From contig JAEXMK010000018.1 of assembly GCA_023444445.1 (NCBI GenBank), positions 1 to 19,361 of the forward strand: a stretch of DNA of 19,361 nucleotides, given 5' to 3'. Source of the DNA: Pseudomonadota bacterium (GTDB taxonomy: Bacteria > Pseudomonadota > Alphaproteobacteria > Rhizobiales > Rhizobiaceae). How positions within the stretch are numbered: position 1 is the first letter of the stretch; each line of letters starts with the position of its first letter. Position numbers and translations under genes: made by a program. Positions 7,446-14,540 of the stretch are shown piece by piece. The notes under the pieces are model-generated. The model was not told where the DNA came from, searched no databases, and worked only from the letters and a program-made list of their open reading frames with translations.

Positions 7446-7720
7446 ACTATCCCAAAACGGGAAATTTACCGCTTAGCCAAGTCCAGCAAGACGGTCGCAG
7501 GCAACAGCGCAGACAGCGACGCGCCGAAAATCGCTTTTAATACAGCAGCCTAAATGACTACCAAAAGCCTAAGAGCGAGATGCGTAAAATTGTAATAAAA
7601 TTTGCCTCAAACACGCATAAAAACTAACTCGAATACAGTTCAAAACATCGGTTAATTTGCTGAAATTTAAGCTCAAATTGCGCCGCGCAAATTTCCGTCG
7701 GCTCAAAATATAACTGCGAA

Positions 7721-7743
7721 TGTCTCCTCACCACGGGGAGACA
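7721..7743 (+). promoter_or_regulatory. Hairpin covering the BTLCP ribosome binding site
   Basis: TGTCTCC (7721-7727) pairs perfectly with GGAGACA (7737-7743) around a nine-base loop. The right arm contains the GGAG of the ribosome binding site, four bases before ATG 7748. In the mRNA this would hide the site and reduce translation unless the hairpin is opened by temperature, a protein or a small RNA. The regulatory effect is inference. Confidence 0.55.
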
Positions 7744-7747
7744 AGCA

Positions 7748-8356
7748 ATGAACAAGAACAACCGTTTCGTTTTCACTCTGATCGCATTCATCGTCAGCGC
7801 CTTCGCCCATCAGGCAAGCGCTTCGCCAGCCGCCGTCATGCGCGTCATCGGCAAGGCCAATCCGCCGATCGGCCACTATGAGTTCTGCCAGACATATCAG
7901 AGTGAATGCCAGCCGACCTCGCTGGACAATGGACCGATGCAGCTGACCGAAGAGCGCTGGAAGACGATGCTCCACGTCAACTACACCGTCAACACCACCA
8001 TCACGCCAATGACCGACATGGAAATCTATGGCGTCGAGGAGCGCTGGGCCTATCCCACCACGGTCGGCGATTGCGAAGACTTCGTGCTTCTGAAGCGCAA
8101 GATGCTGATGAACAAGGGGTTCTCTGCCTCCAACCTGCTGATCACAGTCGTTCTTCAGCCAAATGGCGAAGGTCACGCCGTCCTGACCGTCCGTACCGAT
8201 CGTGGCGATTTCGTTCTCGACAACATGCGCAACAAGGTCATGAACTGGTCGGAAACCGAATATACCTACCTGAAGCGCCAGGACACCGCCAATCCCGGCC
8301 GCTGGGTGAAAATTCAGGATGGCCGCGCCACCACGGCGGTTGGCGGCATCCGGTAA
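7748..8356 (+). CDS. Secreted bacterial transglutaminase-like cysteine peptidase (BTLCP, PF06035)
   Basis: The 202-residue protein starts with a Sec signal peptide (lysine and asparagine, then a hydrophobic core at 7-20, with cleavage likely after ASA at about 26), so it acts in the periplasm. The BTLCP catalytic triad is visible: Cys109 in GDCEDF (107-112), His143 in EGHAVL (141-146) and Asp158 in FVLDN (155-159). Cys47 and Cys54 may form a disulfide. The family includes LapG, which releases biofilm adhesins when the c-di-GMP receptor LapD lets it go. A PilZ c-di-GMP protein lies upstream, but no LapD is in the window, so a LapG role is only a possibility. The GGGGAG ribosome binding site is inside a hairpin. 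Confidence 0.93.
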   Translation: MNKNNRFVFTLIAFIVSAFAHQASASPAAVMRVIGKANPPIGHYEFCQTYQSECQPTSLDNGPMQLTEERWKTMLHVNYTVNTTITPMTDMEIYGVEERWAYPTTVGDCEDFVLLKRKMLMNKGFSASNLLITVVLQPNGEGHAVLTVRTDRGDFVLDNMRNKVMNWSETEYTYLKRQDTANPGRWVKIQDGRATTAVGGIR

Positions 8357-8390
8357 GTTAGTCAGACAGCATACCCTTCCCGTCTCCACA

Positions 8391-8421
8391 ATTAAAAAGC
8401 CGGCTCCGCAAGGGGCCGGCT
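8391..8421 (-). terminator. Intrinsic terminator for the DUF1489 gene
   Basis: Arms AGCCGGCTCC (8398-8407) and GGGGCCGGCT (8412-8421) form a ten-pair stem with one wobble and a GCAA tetraloop. Read on the minus strand, the stem is followed by TTTTTAAT. It lies about 130 bases after the DUF1489 stop. On the plus strand only AAATATTC follows, so it is weaker for the BTLCP transcript. Confidence 0.7.
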
Positions 8422-8450
8422 AAATATTCTGAACAACTGCCCTGCCAGGC

Positions 8451-8488
8451 GTCATCCTTGGGCCTGTCCCAACAAGCCCGAGCATGAC
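8451..8488. repeat. Palindromic intergenic repeat, copy 1
   Basis: The 17-base arms at 8451-8467 and 8472-8488 pair with two mismatches and one wobble around a CCCA loop. The right arm, read on the minus strand, is GTCATGCTCGGGCTTGT. This nearly matches the start of the repeat at 17303, which points to a dispersed element family. Confidence 0.6.
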
Positions 8489-8550
8489 CGAGGATCGCTT
8501 TCAGCGCGCCAGCAACTCCGCCGGCTACTTGAGGTCTTCTTTTTCATGCA

Positions 8551-8985
8551 TCAGAGCAACCCAAGCTCGGCAAGCTCCCGCCTGAGATCGGAAGGCAAGT
8601 CCTCGCCGCCCGCCCCGCCGCCGAGGTCGCGTGGCGCTTCGTCGTCCTTCAGGTAACGCCAGCCCTGAAACGGGCGCTTCGGCGCAGGTGAGGTCTCGAT
8701 CACCTCGGGGCCGAGAATGAGGTCGCAGCGGGAAATACCGTCTTCGCCCTTGAAGGAGCGGATATCGAGAAGTTTCTGCCGCGCCTGCACCTGTCCCTTG
8801 ATGACCCAGTAGAGAGAACCGCCTTCCAGCAGTTCCTCGACGCGCTTTGGAATCATCCGAGTGGTATGGACGCTATGCGGCTCAAGGCCAGCGGCAATTG
8901 CTGTCAGTGCGCGATGCGCGACCCAGTCTCGCAAGTCCTGGATTGAGTCCGCGCCAACGCATAGTTTGATGAGATGTAGAGGCAT
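8551..8985 (-). CDS. DUF1489 family protein
   Basis: This 144-residue protein matches DUF1489, a family conserved in alphaproteobacteria with no known function. Typical segments are MPLHLIKLCVGADSIQDL at the N-terminus, HTTRMIPKRVEELL (about 40-53), GSLYWVIKGQVQARQKLLDI (56-75) and the CDLILGPEVI block (about 87-96). Further on is PKRPFQGWRYLKDDEAP, with a glycine-rich linker at 122-127. There is no signal peptide or membrane segment, so it is cytoplasmic. AGGGGC stands immediately before ATG 8985. It lies 65 bases downstream of sdaA on the same strand and may be co-transcribed with it. The family assignment is confident and the function is unknown. Confidence 0.88.
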   Translation of the reverse strand: MPLHLIKLCVGADSIQDLRDWVAHRALTAIAAGLEPHSVHTTRMIPKRVEELLEGGSLYWVIKGQVQARQKLLDIRSFKGEDGISRCDLILGPEVIETSPAPKRPFQGWRYLKDDEAPRDLGGGAGGEDLPSDLRRELAELGLL

Positions 8986-9050
8986 GCCCCTATCAATGCC
9001 TTTTTGCGACGGGCGTCAAGCATCTGCACGACGCCTGCCGCCCTGCCCGC

Positions 9051-10454
9051 TCAGCACTCCACAACGTTGACGGCGAGGCCGCCGGTGGAGGTTTCCTTGT
9101 ATTTTTCGCTCATGTCGTTGCCGGTCTGGCGCATGGTCTCGATGCAGGCATCGAGCGGCACGAAATGCTGGCCGTCCCCCTTCAGCGCCAGCGAAGCGGC
9201 GGTTACCGCCTTGACGGCGCCAAGCGCGTTGCGCTCGATGCACGGCACCTGCACAAGGCCCGCGATCGGATCACAGGTCATGCCGAGGTGATGTTCGAGC
9301 GCGATCTCTGCGGCATTCTCCACCTGTTCGGGCGAGCCGCCCATGACCGCGGCAAGACCCGCCGCCGCCATGGCAGCAGCCGATCCGACCTCGCCCTGAC
9401 AGCCGACTTCCGCGCCCGATATCGAAGCATTGTGCTTGATGATGCCGCCGATGGCGGCGGCCGTCAGCAGGAAGTCGCGCACGTCGTTGACGGTCGCATC
9501 CTCATGGAAATGCCGGAAATATCGGACGGTGGCCGGAACGACACCCGCCGCACCATTGGTCGGCGCGGTCACCACGCGGCCGCCTGCGGCGTTTTCTTCG
9601 TTGACGGCCATCGCGTAGACGCTCAGCCAGTCATTGGCCATAACAGGGTTCAGCCGGTTGCTGCGCCATTCCGCATTCAGCTTTTCATAAATGGAGCGGG
9701 CGCGGCGGCGCACCTTCAGACCGCCAGGCATGATGCCATCCACTTTCAAACCGCGCTCGATGCAGCCATTCATGGCTTCCCAGATCTGGTCGAGACGCTC
9801 GTTCAGTTCCTCGCGGGAAACCACCGTCTCCTCGTTGGCGCGCTTCATCTGGGCGATGGTGCGGCCGGAACGGGCCGCCATCTCAAGCATTTCCCGCGCC
9901 GTCCCGAATGGATAAGGCACGCGCGGACCGTTATCGATCGTCTTGCCGCGCTGCTTGATCGCCTCCAGTTCCGTATCGGTGACGACGAAACCGCCGCCGA
10001 CGGAATAATAGATGCGCTTGATGAGAAGCCTGCCCTGATTGTCGAAGGCGGAAAAGGTCATGCCGTTGGCATGGCCGGGCAGCGGGTTCTTCTTATCGAA
10101 GACCAGATCCTCGGCCGGACGGAACAGATAGGACGGGTGACCGGGCGGCGTGACCGTGCCCGCCTTTTCCACCGTCTCGATGATCGCATCCATGGCATCG
10201 GGATCGACGAGGTCCGGCCGCTCGCCGGTGAGGCCAAGGATGACGGCACGGCCGGTGCCGTGGCCAATGCCGGTGAAGGCAAGCGAACCATGCAGGCTGA
10301 CCTTCAGCTGCGCAACGGCCGCACCGGCTGGCCGCGGCCAGTCATCGCTGAGGACCAGCGCCAGGAAGCGGTTGGCCGCCGTCATCGGCCCCATCGTGTG
10401 GGAGCTCGAAGGACCAATACCGATCTTGAAGACGTCGAAGACCGAAAGAAACAT
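9051..10454 (-). CDS. sdaA: L-serine ammonia-lyase (L-serine dehydratase), iron-sulfur type
   Basis: The enzyme converts L-serine to pyruvate and ammonia with a [4Fe-4S] cluster. The 467-residue chain carries both domains in one polypeptide. The beta domain (about 1-160) starts with [21 protein letters not shown] (4-24), and the alpha domain runs from about 190 to 465. The expected cluster cysteines are Cys352 ([13 protein letters not shown]), Cys394 (MTCDPIAG) and Cys405 ([10 protein letters not shown]). The chain ends in Cys467, a C-terminal cysteine known in this type to occupy the resting active site. [10 protein letters not shown] (299-308) is also conserved. The ribosome binding site AGGG lies about nine bases before ATG 10454. 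A 33-residue membrane protein gene lies 178 bases upstream on the same strand. Confidence 0.97.
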   Translation of the reverse strand: MFLSVFDVFKIGIGPSSSHTMGPMTAANRFLALVLSDDWPRPAGAAVAQLKVSLHGSLAFTGIGHGTGRAVILGLTGERPDLVDPDAMDAIIETVEKAGTVTPPGHPSYLFRPAEDLVFDKKNPLPGHANGMTFSAFDNQGRLLIKRIYYSVGGGFVVTDTELEAIKQRGKTIDNGPRVPYPFGTAREMLEMAARSGRTIAQMKRANEETVVSREELNERLDQIWEAMNGCIERGLKVDGIMPGGLKVRRRARSIYEKLNAEWRSNRLNPVMANDWLSVYAMAVNEENAAGGRVVTAPTNGAAGVVPATVRYFRHFHEDATVNDVRDFLLTAAAIGGIIKHNASISGAEVGCQGEVGSAAAMAAAGLAAVMGGSPEQVENAAEIALEHHLGMTCDPIAGLVQVPCIERNALGAVKAVTAASLALKGDGQHFVPLDACIETMRQTGNDMSEKYKETSTGGLAVNVVEC

Positions 10455-10578
10455 GAAGTTCGCCCTGAATAAGAATGGATTCCTTCACCATCATATCCAA
10501 AGCCGAAAAGGATCGCCACAAAAGAGCGTCAGCGGTTTGCGCAGCTGCGACATGAGCGTCCCGGAAACGAAAACAGCA

Positions 10579-10599
10579 CGGTTTCCAGAGGAAAACCGC
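10579..10599 (-). terminator. Possible hairpin between the small membrane gene and sdaA
   Basis: On the minus strand GGTTTTCC and GGAAACC can pair around a TCT loop, followed by GTGCTGTTTTCG. It lies about 35 bases after the small gene's stop. The stem is imperfect and the T-run short, so it may only attenuate read-through into sdaA. Confidence 0.3.
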
Positions 10600-10632
10600 G
10601 CCGTTTCGAAACCTGTTATTCAGGAGAGAAGC

Positions 10633-10734
10633 TTATGGGCTGCCAAAAATGTACGTCAATGCGAGAAAAGCGGCAAAGCCTGCAAGTGCGCGCAAGGTGA
10701 CGCCCCAGCAGGATTTCTGAGCGGTTTCTTCCAT
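10633..10734 (-). CDS. Small membrane protein, 33 residues, hypothetical
   Basis: The reading frame encodes MEETAQKSCWGVTLRAL followed by AGFAAFLALTYIFGSP. It has a short acidic N-terminus, Cys9, a single basic residue (Arg15) and one hydrophobic helix of about 17-18 residues (14-31). A GGAG ribosome binding site stands eight bases before ATG 10734, and a plausible promoter lies further upstream at 10798-10827. The charge and helix layout fit a single-pass inner-membrane microprotein. It has no relative that I recognise by name. It lies upstream of sdaA on the same strand. A 21-codon frame on the opposite strand (10636-10701) also has a GGAGAG site and could compete as the true gene, but it lacks any protein-like feature beyond a CxxC. 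Confidence 0.6.
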   Translation of the reverse strand: MEETAQKSCWGVTLRALAGFAAFLALTYIFGSP

Positions 10735-11112
10735 GATTACTCCAGCTATTCACTCTCCGGGGGATCTTCAAGACCCGGCCCGTTGGGGCAAGCATTTATT
10801 AAAATCCGACGAGGAACGCAAATGCAAAAAGCGGCTAAATGAAGGCGTTTTTGACAGGCTGCCATTCGCCCCGTGCATAGGTATGTGAAAAAACAAGGCG
10901 TTAGCGCGAAGTGGGAAATAGCACCGTTTTGGGCTTCGCCGCAATTTAGGCTAAAGTGTAACCGTTATTTAAAGCTTTCCTACAAACACCTGTTGAAAGC
11001 CCTGACGGCCGAACATCCAAGGGTAGAATTTCTCGCGCTGAAGCGCCGCGCCTTGAAAGGCCGCCGGTGCTGCTTTATCGACGATGGCAACGACAACGAC
11101 GCGAGTCTTTCC
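10735..11112. other. Divergent intergenic region
   Basis: This 378-base stretch lies between the minus-strand small membrane gene and the plus-strand hypothetical gene. A GTG-started frame from 10873 joins the downstream gene, but its first 80 codons are basic, cysteine-containing and unlike the rest. A TTGACA at 10851-10856 on the plus strand could be a -35 element without a good -10 partner. Confidence 0.4.
10798..10827 (-). promoter_or_regulatory. Possible sigma-70 promoter for the small membrane gene
   Basis: On the minus strand TTGCAT (10827-10822) and TTTAAT (10803-10798) are separated by 18 bases. The -10 matches five of six and the -35 four of six consensus positions. The predicted start near 10791 gives a leader of about 57 bases. 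Confidence 0.4.
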
Positions 11113-11463
11113 ATGCAGCAGGCATCCTCATTTCCCGACCGCGAAACGGTCGCGTCGAAACTCACGTCGCTAACGAGCGAAGATAAAGCGTGGGTGCTCT
11201 TGTTGATGGAAAATGCCGTGCAGGATGAAAATCTGCTGGCCGGCCTCAATCTTTATCTCGATCAGCAGACCAATGCCCCTTTCCTAAATAGCCTGAAGCT
11301 GGAGGCGACCGGCGAATGGCTTGGCGGCAATGCGCCAGCCCGGTTGCAGATCCGCATCACGGAAACAGCAAGGGCGAGCCAGCACCCCGCTTTTCTCGCG
11401 TTTCGCAAGGGCCTGACGGCATCGGCAGGCCTCGAAAAAGCCTATCCCAAGGCGCCGATCTGA
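11113..11463 (+). CDS. Conserved-looking hypothetical protein
   Basis: I do not recognise this 116-residue protein. It has no cysteine, signal peptide or membrane segment. The N-terminal half is acidic and predicted mainly helical (SLTSEDKAWVLLLMENAVQ at about 18-36, then ENLLAGLNLYLDQQ). The C-terminal half is more basic with a likely strand (PARLQIRITET) and a helix (HPAFLAFRKGL). The open frame continues upstream to a GTG at 10873, but ATG 11113 is preferred because the composition changes there; its ribosome binding site is weak. The stop lies nine bases from the convergent phosphodiester glycosidase gene. The role is unknown, and a small soluble cytoplasmic protein is the most that can be said. 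Confidence 0.65.
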   Translation: MQQASSFPDRETVASKLTSLTSEDKAWVLLLMENAVQDENLLAGLNLYLDQQTNAPFLNSLKLEATGEWLGGNAPARLQIRITETARASQHPAFLAFRKGLTASAGLEKAYPKAPI

Positions 11464-11472
11464 TCTTTCAGA

Positions 11473-12237
11473 CTAATCCGGCACCCGATCGACAACGGCG
11501 ATGATCGGCCCCATCGGAAACAGCGAGTCCCGTCTTCTCATGGCGGGAATATCGACGCTGGATATCGTGCCGTCGAGATAGAGCGCATTTGGCGCATCCA
11601 GCACATCCCTGAACAGGGTAGCGAAATCGTAAAAGCGCACGGTATTTTCCGAAATGGCGAAATGCACCATGCCGTCGCGGGAAACGCCAACACCGTTGCG
11701 GCGTTTCAGGCTGTCGCTATCAGGCAGAAAACGCGGATGCAGCTTGCCGTCGATGACGAGCATCGGCCCGGATTGCGTGGCGAAATCCGGCTTCGGATCC
11801 GCAGCCATATAGGCCTCGGTGTCCAGCACCCCGGCCTTCGCACCGTTTATATAAAACACGCCATTCGGCAGAAGGTGAAAATTGCCCCAGCCGCCCCGCG
11901 TGCTGATCGGTGAGCGCTCCACGCCATTTTCGATGAAGAGGCCAACCGGCGAATAATCAGAATGATACATGCCGCCATTCATGGCGAAGATGCTGAACAT
12001 ATGCTGGCGCCACAGGGCCGAAGAGAGATCGGCAAAATTCCGATATCCCTGCCCGGAGACATGGTCCTGATCATAAATGCGGATGGTGTTTTTTGCCGGG
12101 TCGAAACTGCAGACTGTGTATCGACCGCCCGCATGGTCGATGCTCTTGCAGAAATCTGGTTGCCCTGCGGCCTGCGCCGAAAACGGCAGCAGCAATGGCA
12201 ACAGCAGTTGCGCCAGTTTCTTTACCGATACGATCAT
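11473..12237 (-). CDS. Secreted phosphodiester glycosidase family protein (PF09992/NAGPA-like)
   Basis: The 254-residue protein has a Sec signal peptide (KK at 6-7, a leucine-rich core at 9-20, and cleavage near AQA at 21-23). The mature part matches the phosphodiester glycosidase domain named for the mammalian uncovering enzyme. Its conserved stretches are FAMNGGMYHSDYSPVGLFIENG (84-105), QSGPMLVIDGKL (155-166), RRNGVGVSRDG (179-189) and NALYLDGTISS (217-227). In bacteria the family is thought to act on exported glycans or cell-wall phosphodiesters; the substrate here is unknown. Cys30 and Cys43 could form a disulfide in the periplasm. AAAGGGGCGGG precedes ATG 12237. An intrinsic terminator separates it from the entericidin-type gene upstream. 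Confidence 0.88.
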   Translation of the reverse strand: MIVSVKKLAQLLLPLLLPFSAQAAGQPDFCKSIDHAGGRYTVCSFDPAKNTIRIYDQDHVSGQGYRNFADLSSALWRQHMFSIFAMNGGMYHSDYSPVGLFIENGVERSPISTRGGWGNFHLLPNGVFYINGAKAGVLDTEAYMAADPKPDFATQSGPMLVIDGKLHPRFLPDSDSLKRRNGVGVSRDGMVHFAISENTVRFYDFATLFRDVLDAPNALYLDGTISSVDIPAMRRRDSLFPMGPIIAVVDRVPD

Positions 12238-12292
12238 GCCCGCCCCTTTGATTCTCGCCAGGCGAACATTCGCAGGGAAATTCGGTCAAAGA

Positions 12293-12326
12293 AAAGGCGT
12301 CACCCGACTTTTCGGGTAACGCCTTT
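12293..12326 (-). terminator. Strong intrinsic terminator after the entericidin-type gene
   Basis: AAAGGCGT with ACCCGA pairs with TCGGGT and ACGCCTTT, giving a 14-pair stem with one internal C/A mismatch and a CTTT loop. On the minus strand TTTTCTTTG follows. It lies about 20 bases after the lipoprotein stop and isolates it from the glycosidase gene. Confidence 0.75.
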
Positions 12327-12344
12327 CCGGGAGGGGAGCGTTGA

Positions 12345-12506
12345 TTAACGGCGCGCTGCGCGGTCTACGCTGCGGCCGGCATCCTGCGTCGCGTCGACGG
12401 CGTTTGCCGTGTCCCGGCCCATGCCGCGAATGGTGTTACCGCAGGAGCTCAGGGTGACAACAGTCAGCAAAGCCACGAAAACGGTCGAAAGAATGCGTGT
12501 GATCAT
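12345..12506 (-). CDS. Entericidin A/B family small lipoprotein
   Basis: The 53-residue product begins with a lipoprotein signal peptide (MITRILSTVF VALLTVVTLS) and the lipobox LSSC, so Cys22 is the lipidated first residue of the mature protein. The remaining 32 residues (GNTIRGMGRDTANAVDATQ and an arginine-rich end) follow the entericidin pattern, including the GMGRD motif and amphipathic helix. Entericidins are envelope lipoproteins known in enterobacteria as a toxin and antidote pair tied to stationary phase. In alphaproteobacteria single copies are common and their role is uncertain. A GGGGAG ribosome binding site lies nine bases upstream of ATG 12506. A small hairpin (CTTGCC/GGCAAG, 12527-12545) lies in the leader. 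Confidence 0.85.
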   Translation of the reverse strand: MITRILSTVFVALLTVVTLSSCGNTIRGMGRDTANAVDATQDAGRSVDRAARR

Positions 12507-12698
12507 GTGAAATTACTCCCCTATGACTTGCCGTCCAAAGGCAAGCGCCGATGTGATATGCGTCACAATAACGTGAGTCCGAAAAAACGGTTCCAGCGGC
12601 ATTTCAAAAAATCCCGTCTATGAAAATTAACAGGGTTTTGAAGTTCACAGGGCACACTCGCCAACCGGATCATGGTTTGGGAAAATCGCGTGGATGAT

Positions 12699-13475
12699 AT
12701 GACTGACATCAACAATCGGCTTCTGGTGATGACGGCAGGCGGGGTTAACCCCAATGTCATGATCAATGCGCTGGCTGCCCGGTTTCCCGATATCCACGTC
12801 TTCATGGAGCAGCCGGAAAGCAAGTCGGTCATTCTCAGGCGGCGCGCGCGACGGCTCGGCTGGATTGTCGCTGCGGGCCAGATGGCGACGATGATCGCCT
12901 CGCGGCTCGGCAAACGCTTCACGGTTCGCAGAAGCAATGAGATCATCGCCGAACACCGCCTTTCTCCCGATCTCCACCCCGGTCTTCCCGTCACGCAATT
13001 CGCCTCACTCAATGATGAGGAATGCCGCAAGGCCGCCAATCTGCTGAAACCGGCGGTCATCTTCACCATTTCCTGCCGCCTGTTGACGCCAGCCACGCTT
13101 CAGGACCTCCAATGCCCGATCATCAATTTCCATGCCGGCATCAACCCCGCCTATCGCGGGCAAATGGGCGGTTACTGGGCGCTGGTGGAAAAAGACCGCG
13201 GCAATTTCGGTGCGACCGTGCATCTGGTCGACAAGGGCGTAGATACCGGCGCCACGCTTTACGATAAGCGGCTGAAACCGTCGCCCTCCGATACGATTGC
13301 CACCTATCCGCTGCTTTTGACCGCTGCATCGGTGGATATCGCCGTCAGCGCCATAGAGGACGCCCTTTCCGGCAGTCTCGCCCCGCAGCCGCCCTCACCC
13401 GGAAAATCGGTGCTGCGTTTTCCGCCCACCATCTGGACCTGGCTGTGGAACGGCCTGACAAAGCGGATCTGGTGA
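12699..13475 (+). CDS. Formyltransferase-fold protein
   Basis: The 258-residue protein belongs to the formyl transferase N superfamily (PurN, Fmt and ArnA relatives), which move a formyl group from 10-formyl-tetrahydrofolate. The signature INFHAGINPAYRGQMGGYW (142-160) supplies Asn143 and His145, and HLVDKGVDTGATL (175-187) supplies the catalytic aspartate. All three catalytic residues are kept. The N-terminus is not that of Fmt, and the C-terminal RNA-binding domain of Fmt is absent. An RRRARRLGW stretch (47-55) is unusual. The acceptor is therefore unknown. ATG 12699 follows GTGGATGAT; an in-frame ATG at 12672 is also possible. It lies 90 bases upstream of a MetF-like gene. Confidence 0.85.
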   Translation: MTDINNRLLVMTAGGVNPNVMINALAARFPDIHVFMEQPESKSVILRRRARRLGWIVAAGQMATMIASRLGKRFTVRRSNEIIAEHRLSPDLHPGLPVTQFASLNDEECRKAANLLKPAVIFTISCRLLTPATLQDLQCPIINFHAGINPAYRGQMGGYWALVEKDRGNFGATVHLVDKGVDTGATLYDKRLKPSPSDTIATYPLLLTAASVDIAVSAIEDALSGSLAPQPPSPGKSVLRFPPTIWTWLWNGLTKRIW

Positions 13476-13565
13476 AACCGCGTCTGAGAGAACCGGACCG
13501 AGCTTCGTCGCAGATGCAAGCCTGTCTTGCCGCAACAGGCACAGACTTCGCCGCAAAATAGGTGC

Positions 13566-14486
13566 ATGGTAATAAAAAGGATATTGCACAAATTGCCCGA
13601 AATTTCCGCCGTTTCCATCATCCCCGCCTCCATCGAAGCCTCACCCGCACAGGTGCTCGGCGCGACGGAGCTTGCCGGCCTCTTTCCGCGGGGTGTCCGC
13701 GTCTACCTCACCGACACCGGAGCAGCCTCACAGGAAAGGCTGGTTGAAGCCGCAGCACATTTGCGCGACCTCGGTTGCGAGCCGGTGCCGCATCTTGCAG
13801 CGCGGCGCTTCCCCTCACGCGTGGCGTTTGAGGAACAGGTGAGACGGCTTGCCGGAGAAGCAGGTGTTAGGGATGTTCTGGTTGTCGGTGGCGGCGTCGA
13901 TCGACCGGCCGGTCCCTTTGCATCCAGCATGGACATGTTGTCGACAGGCATTTTTGACCGTTGCGGCATAAGGCAGATCGCCATCGCCGGCCATCCCGAA
14001 GGCAGTCCGGACTTCAATGACGACACGGCAATGGCCGCACTCCGGTTGAAACGCGATTTTGCCGAGAGAAGCGATGCCGCCATGCGCATCGTCACGCAGT
14101 TCGGTTTCGATCCCGCGCGTTTCATCGCCTGGGCGGAAGGGTTAGCGGTCTCTGGCATCGAGCTTCCGGTGCATATCGGCGTTTCCGGCCCGGCCAAGAT
14201 CACGACGCTTTTAAAATATGCGGCACTCTGCGGCGTCGGCAATTCCATTGCTTATCTGAAGAAAAACGCGCTTTCCCTGACGACGCTCGCGAAGGGTCAT
14301 TCACCGGAAAGTGTCGTCGGTCCGATAGAGCGGCACTGGCAGGCCAATCCACAAGGCCCGATCCGGCAGATTCACGTCTTTCCCTTTGGCGGATTGCAGA
14401 ATTCGGCCGACTGGCTGGTCAAGCGTGGAAGCTGGCAAACCGGTGCAACTGACCATCCGGCGTCACAGGATTCGATGGCGGGCTGA
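13566..14486 (+). CDS. Methylenetetrahydrofolate reductase family protein (MetF-like)
   Basis: The 306-residue protein matches the MTHFR family (PF02219), FAD-linked barrels that reduce methylene-THF to methyl-THF. Family marks are SIEASP (22-27, Glu24 aligning with the catalytic glutamate of the usual SFEFFP), VVGGGVD (106-112), AIAGHPEGSP (139-148), VTQFGFDP (176-183) and PVHIGVSGPAKITTLLKYA (201-219). These match a divergent rhizobial branch rather than classic MetF, so the true direction or substrate may differ. ATG 13566 has AGGTG just upstream; the frame extends to 13527 without a better start. The neighbouring formyltransferase-fold gene suggests a shared one-carbon role. It converges on the LysR gene. 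Confidence 0.85.
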   Translation: MVIKRILHKLPEISAVSIIPASIEASPAQVLGATELAGLFPRGVRVYLTDTGAASQERLVEAAAHLRDLGCEPVPHLAARRFPSRVAFEEQVRRLAGEAGVRDVLVVGGGVDRPAGPFASSMDMLSTGIFDRCGIRQIAIAGHPEGSPDFNDDTAMAALRLKRDFAERSDAAMRIVTQFGFDPARFIAWAEGLAVSGIELPVHIGVSGPAKITTLLKYAALCGVGNSIAYLKKNALSLTTLAKGHSPESVVGPIERHWQANPQGPIRQIHVFPFGGLQNSADWLVKRGSWQTGATDHPASQDSMAG

Positions 14487-14497
14487 AAACCGCCATC
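14474..14497 (+). terminator. Hairpin overlapping the MetF-like stop codon
   Basis: GATGGCGG and CCGCCATC are perfect eight-base arms around an eight-base loop containing the TGA stop. No T-run follows. It may stabilise the transcript end between the convergent MetF-like and LysR genes. Confidence 0.35.
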
Positions 14498-14540
14498 CCG
14501 AACGCGCGACGGTCCACGGCCGCCGCGCACATCCCAGACC

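Larger units (their letters stand above)
7067..7747. other. 681-base intergenic region with structured elements
   Basis: No credible gene lies here. Open frames on both strands (about 95 and 118 codons) have mixed, arginine- and proline-rich or AT-driven sequence and no recognisable domain. The left half is GC-rich. The right half is AT-rich and holds a poly-A/poly-T hairpin (7371-7392), a 17-base palindrome (7429-7445) and a hairpin over the next ribosome binding site (7721-7743). A small RNA or a long 5' leader is possible. Confidence 0.5.

Noticed and set aside
9165..10472. 435-codon open frame on the plus strand
   Set aside because: It is the antisense shadow of sdaA; its translation is rich in Arg, His and Asp with no domain, as expected opposite a GC-rich gene.
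10636..10701. 21-codon plus-strand frame with a CxxC motif and GGAGAG site
   Set aside because: It is opposite the better supported 33-residue membrane protein gene and has no other protein-like feature; kept only as an alternative.
12620..12697. 25-codon frame ending one base before the formyltransferase-fold start
   Set aside because: The position would suit a leader peptide, but it has no ribosome binding site and no regulatory codon run.
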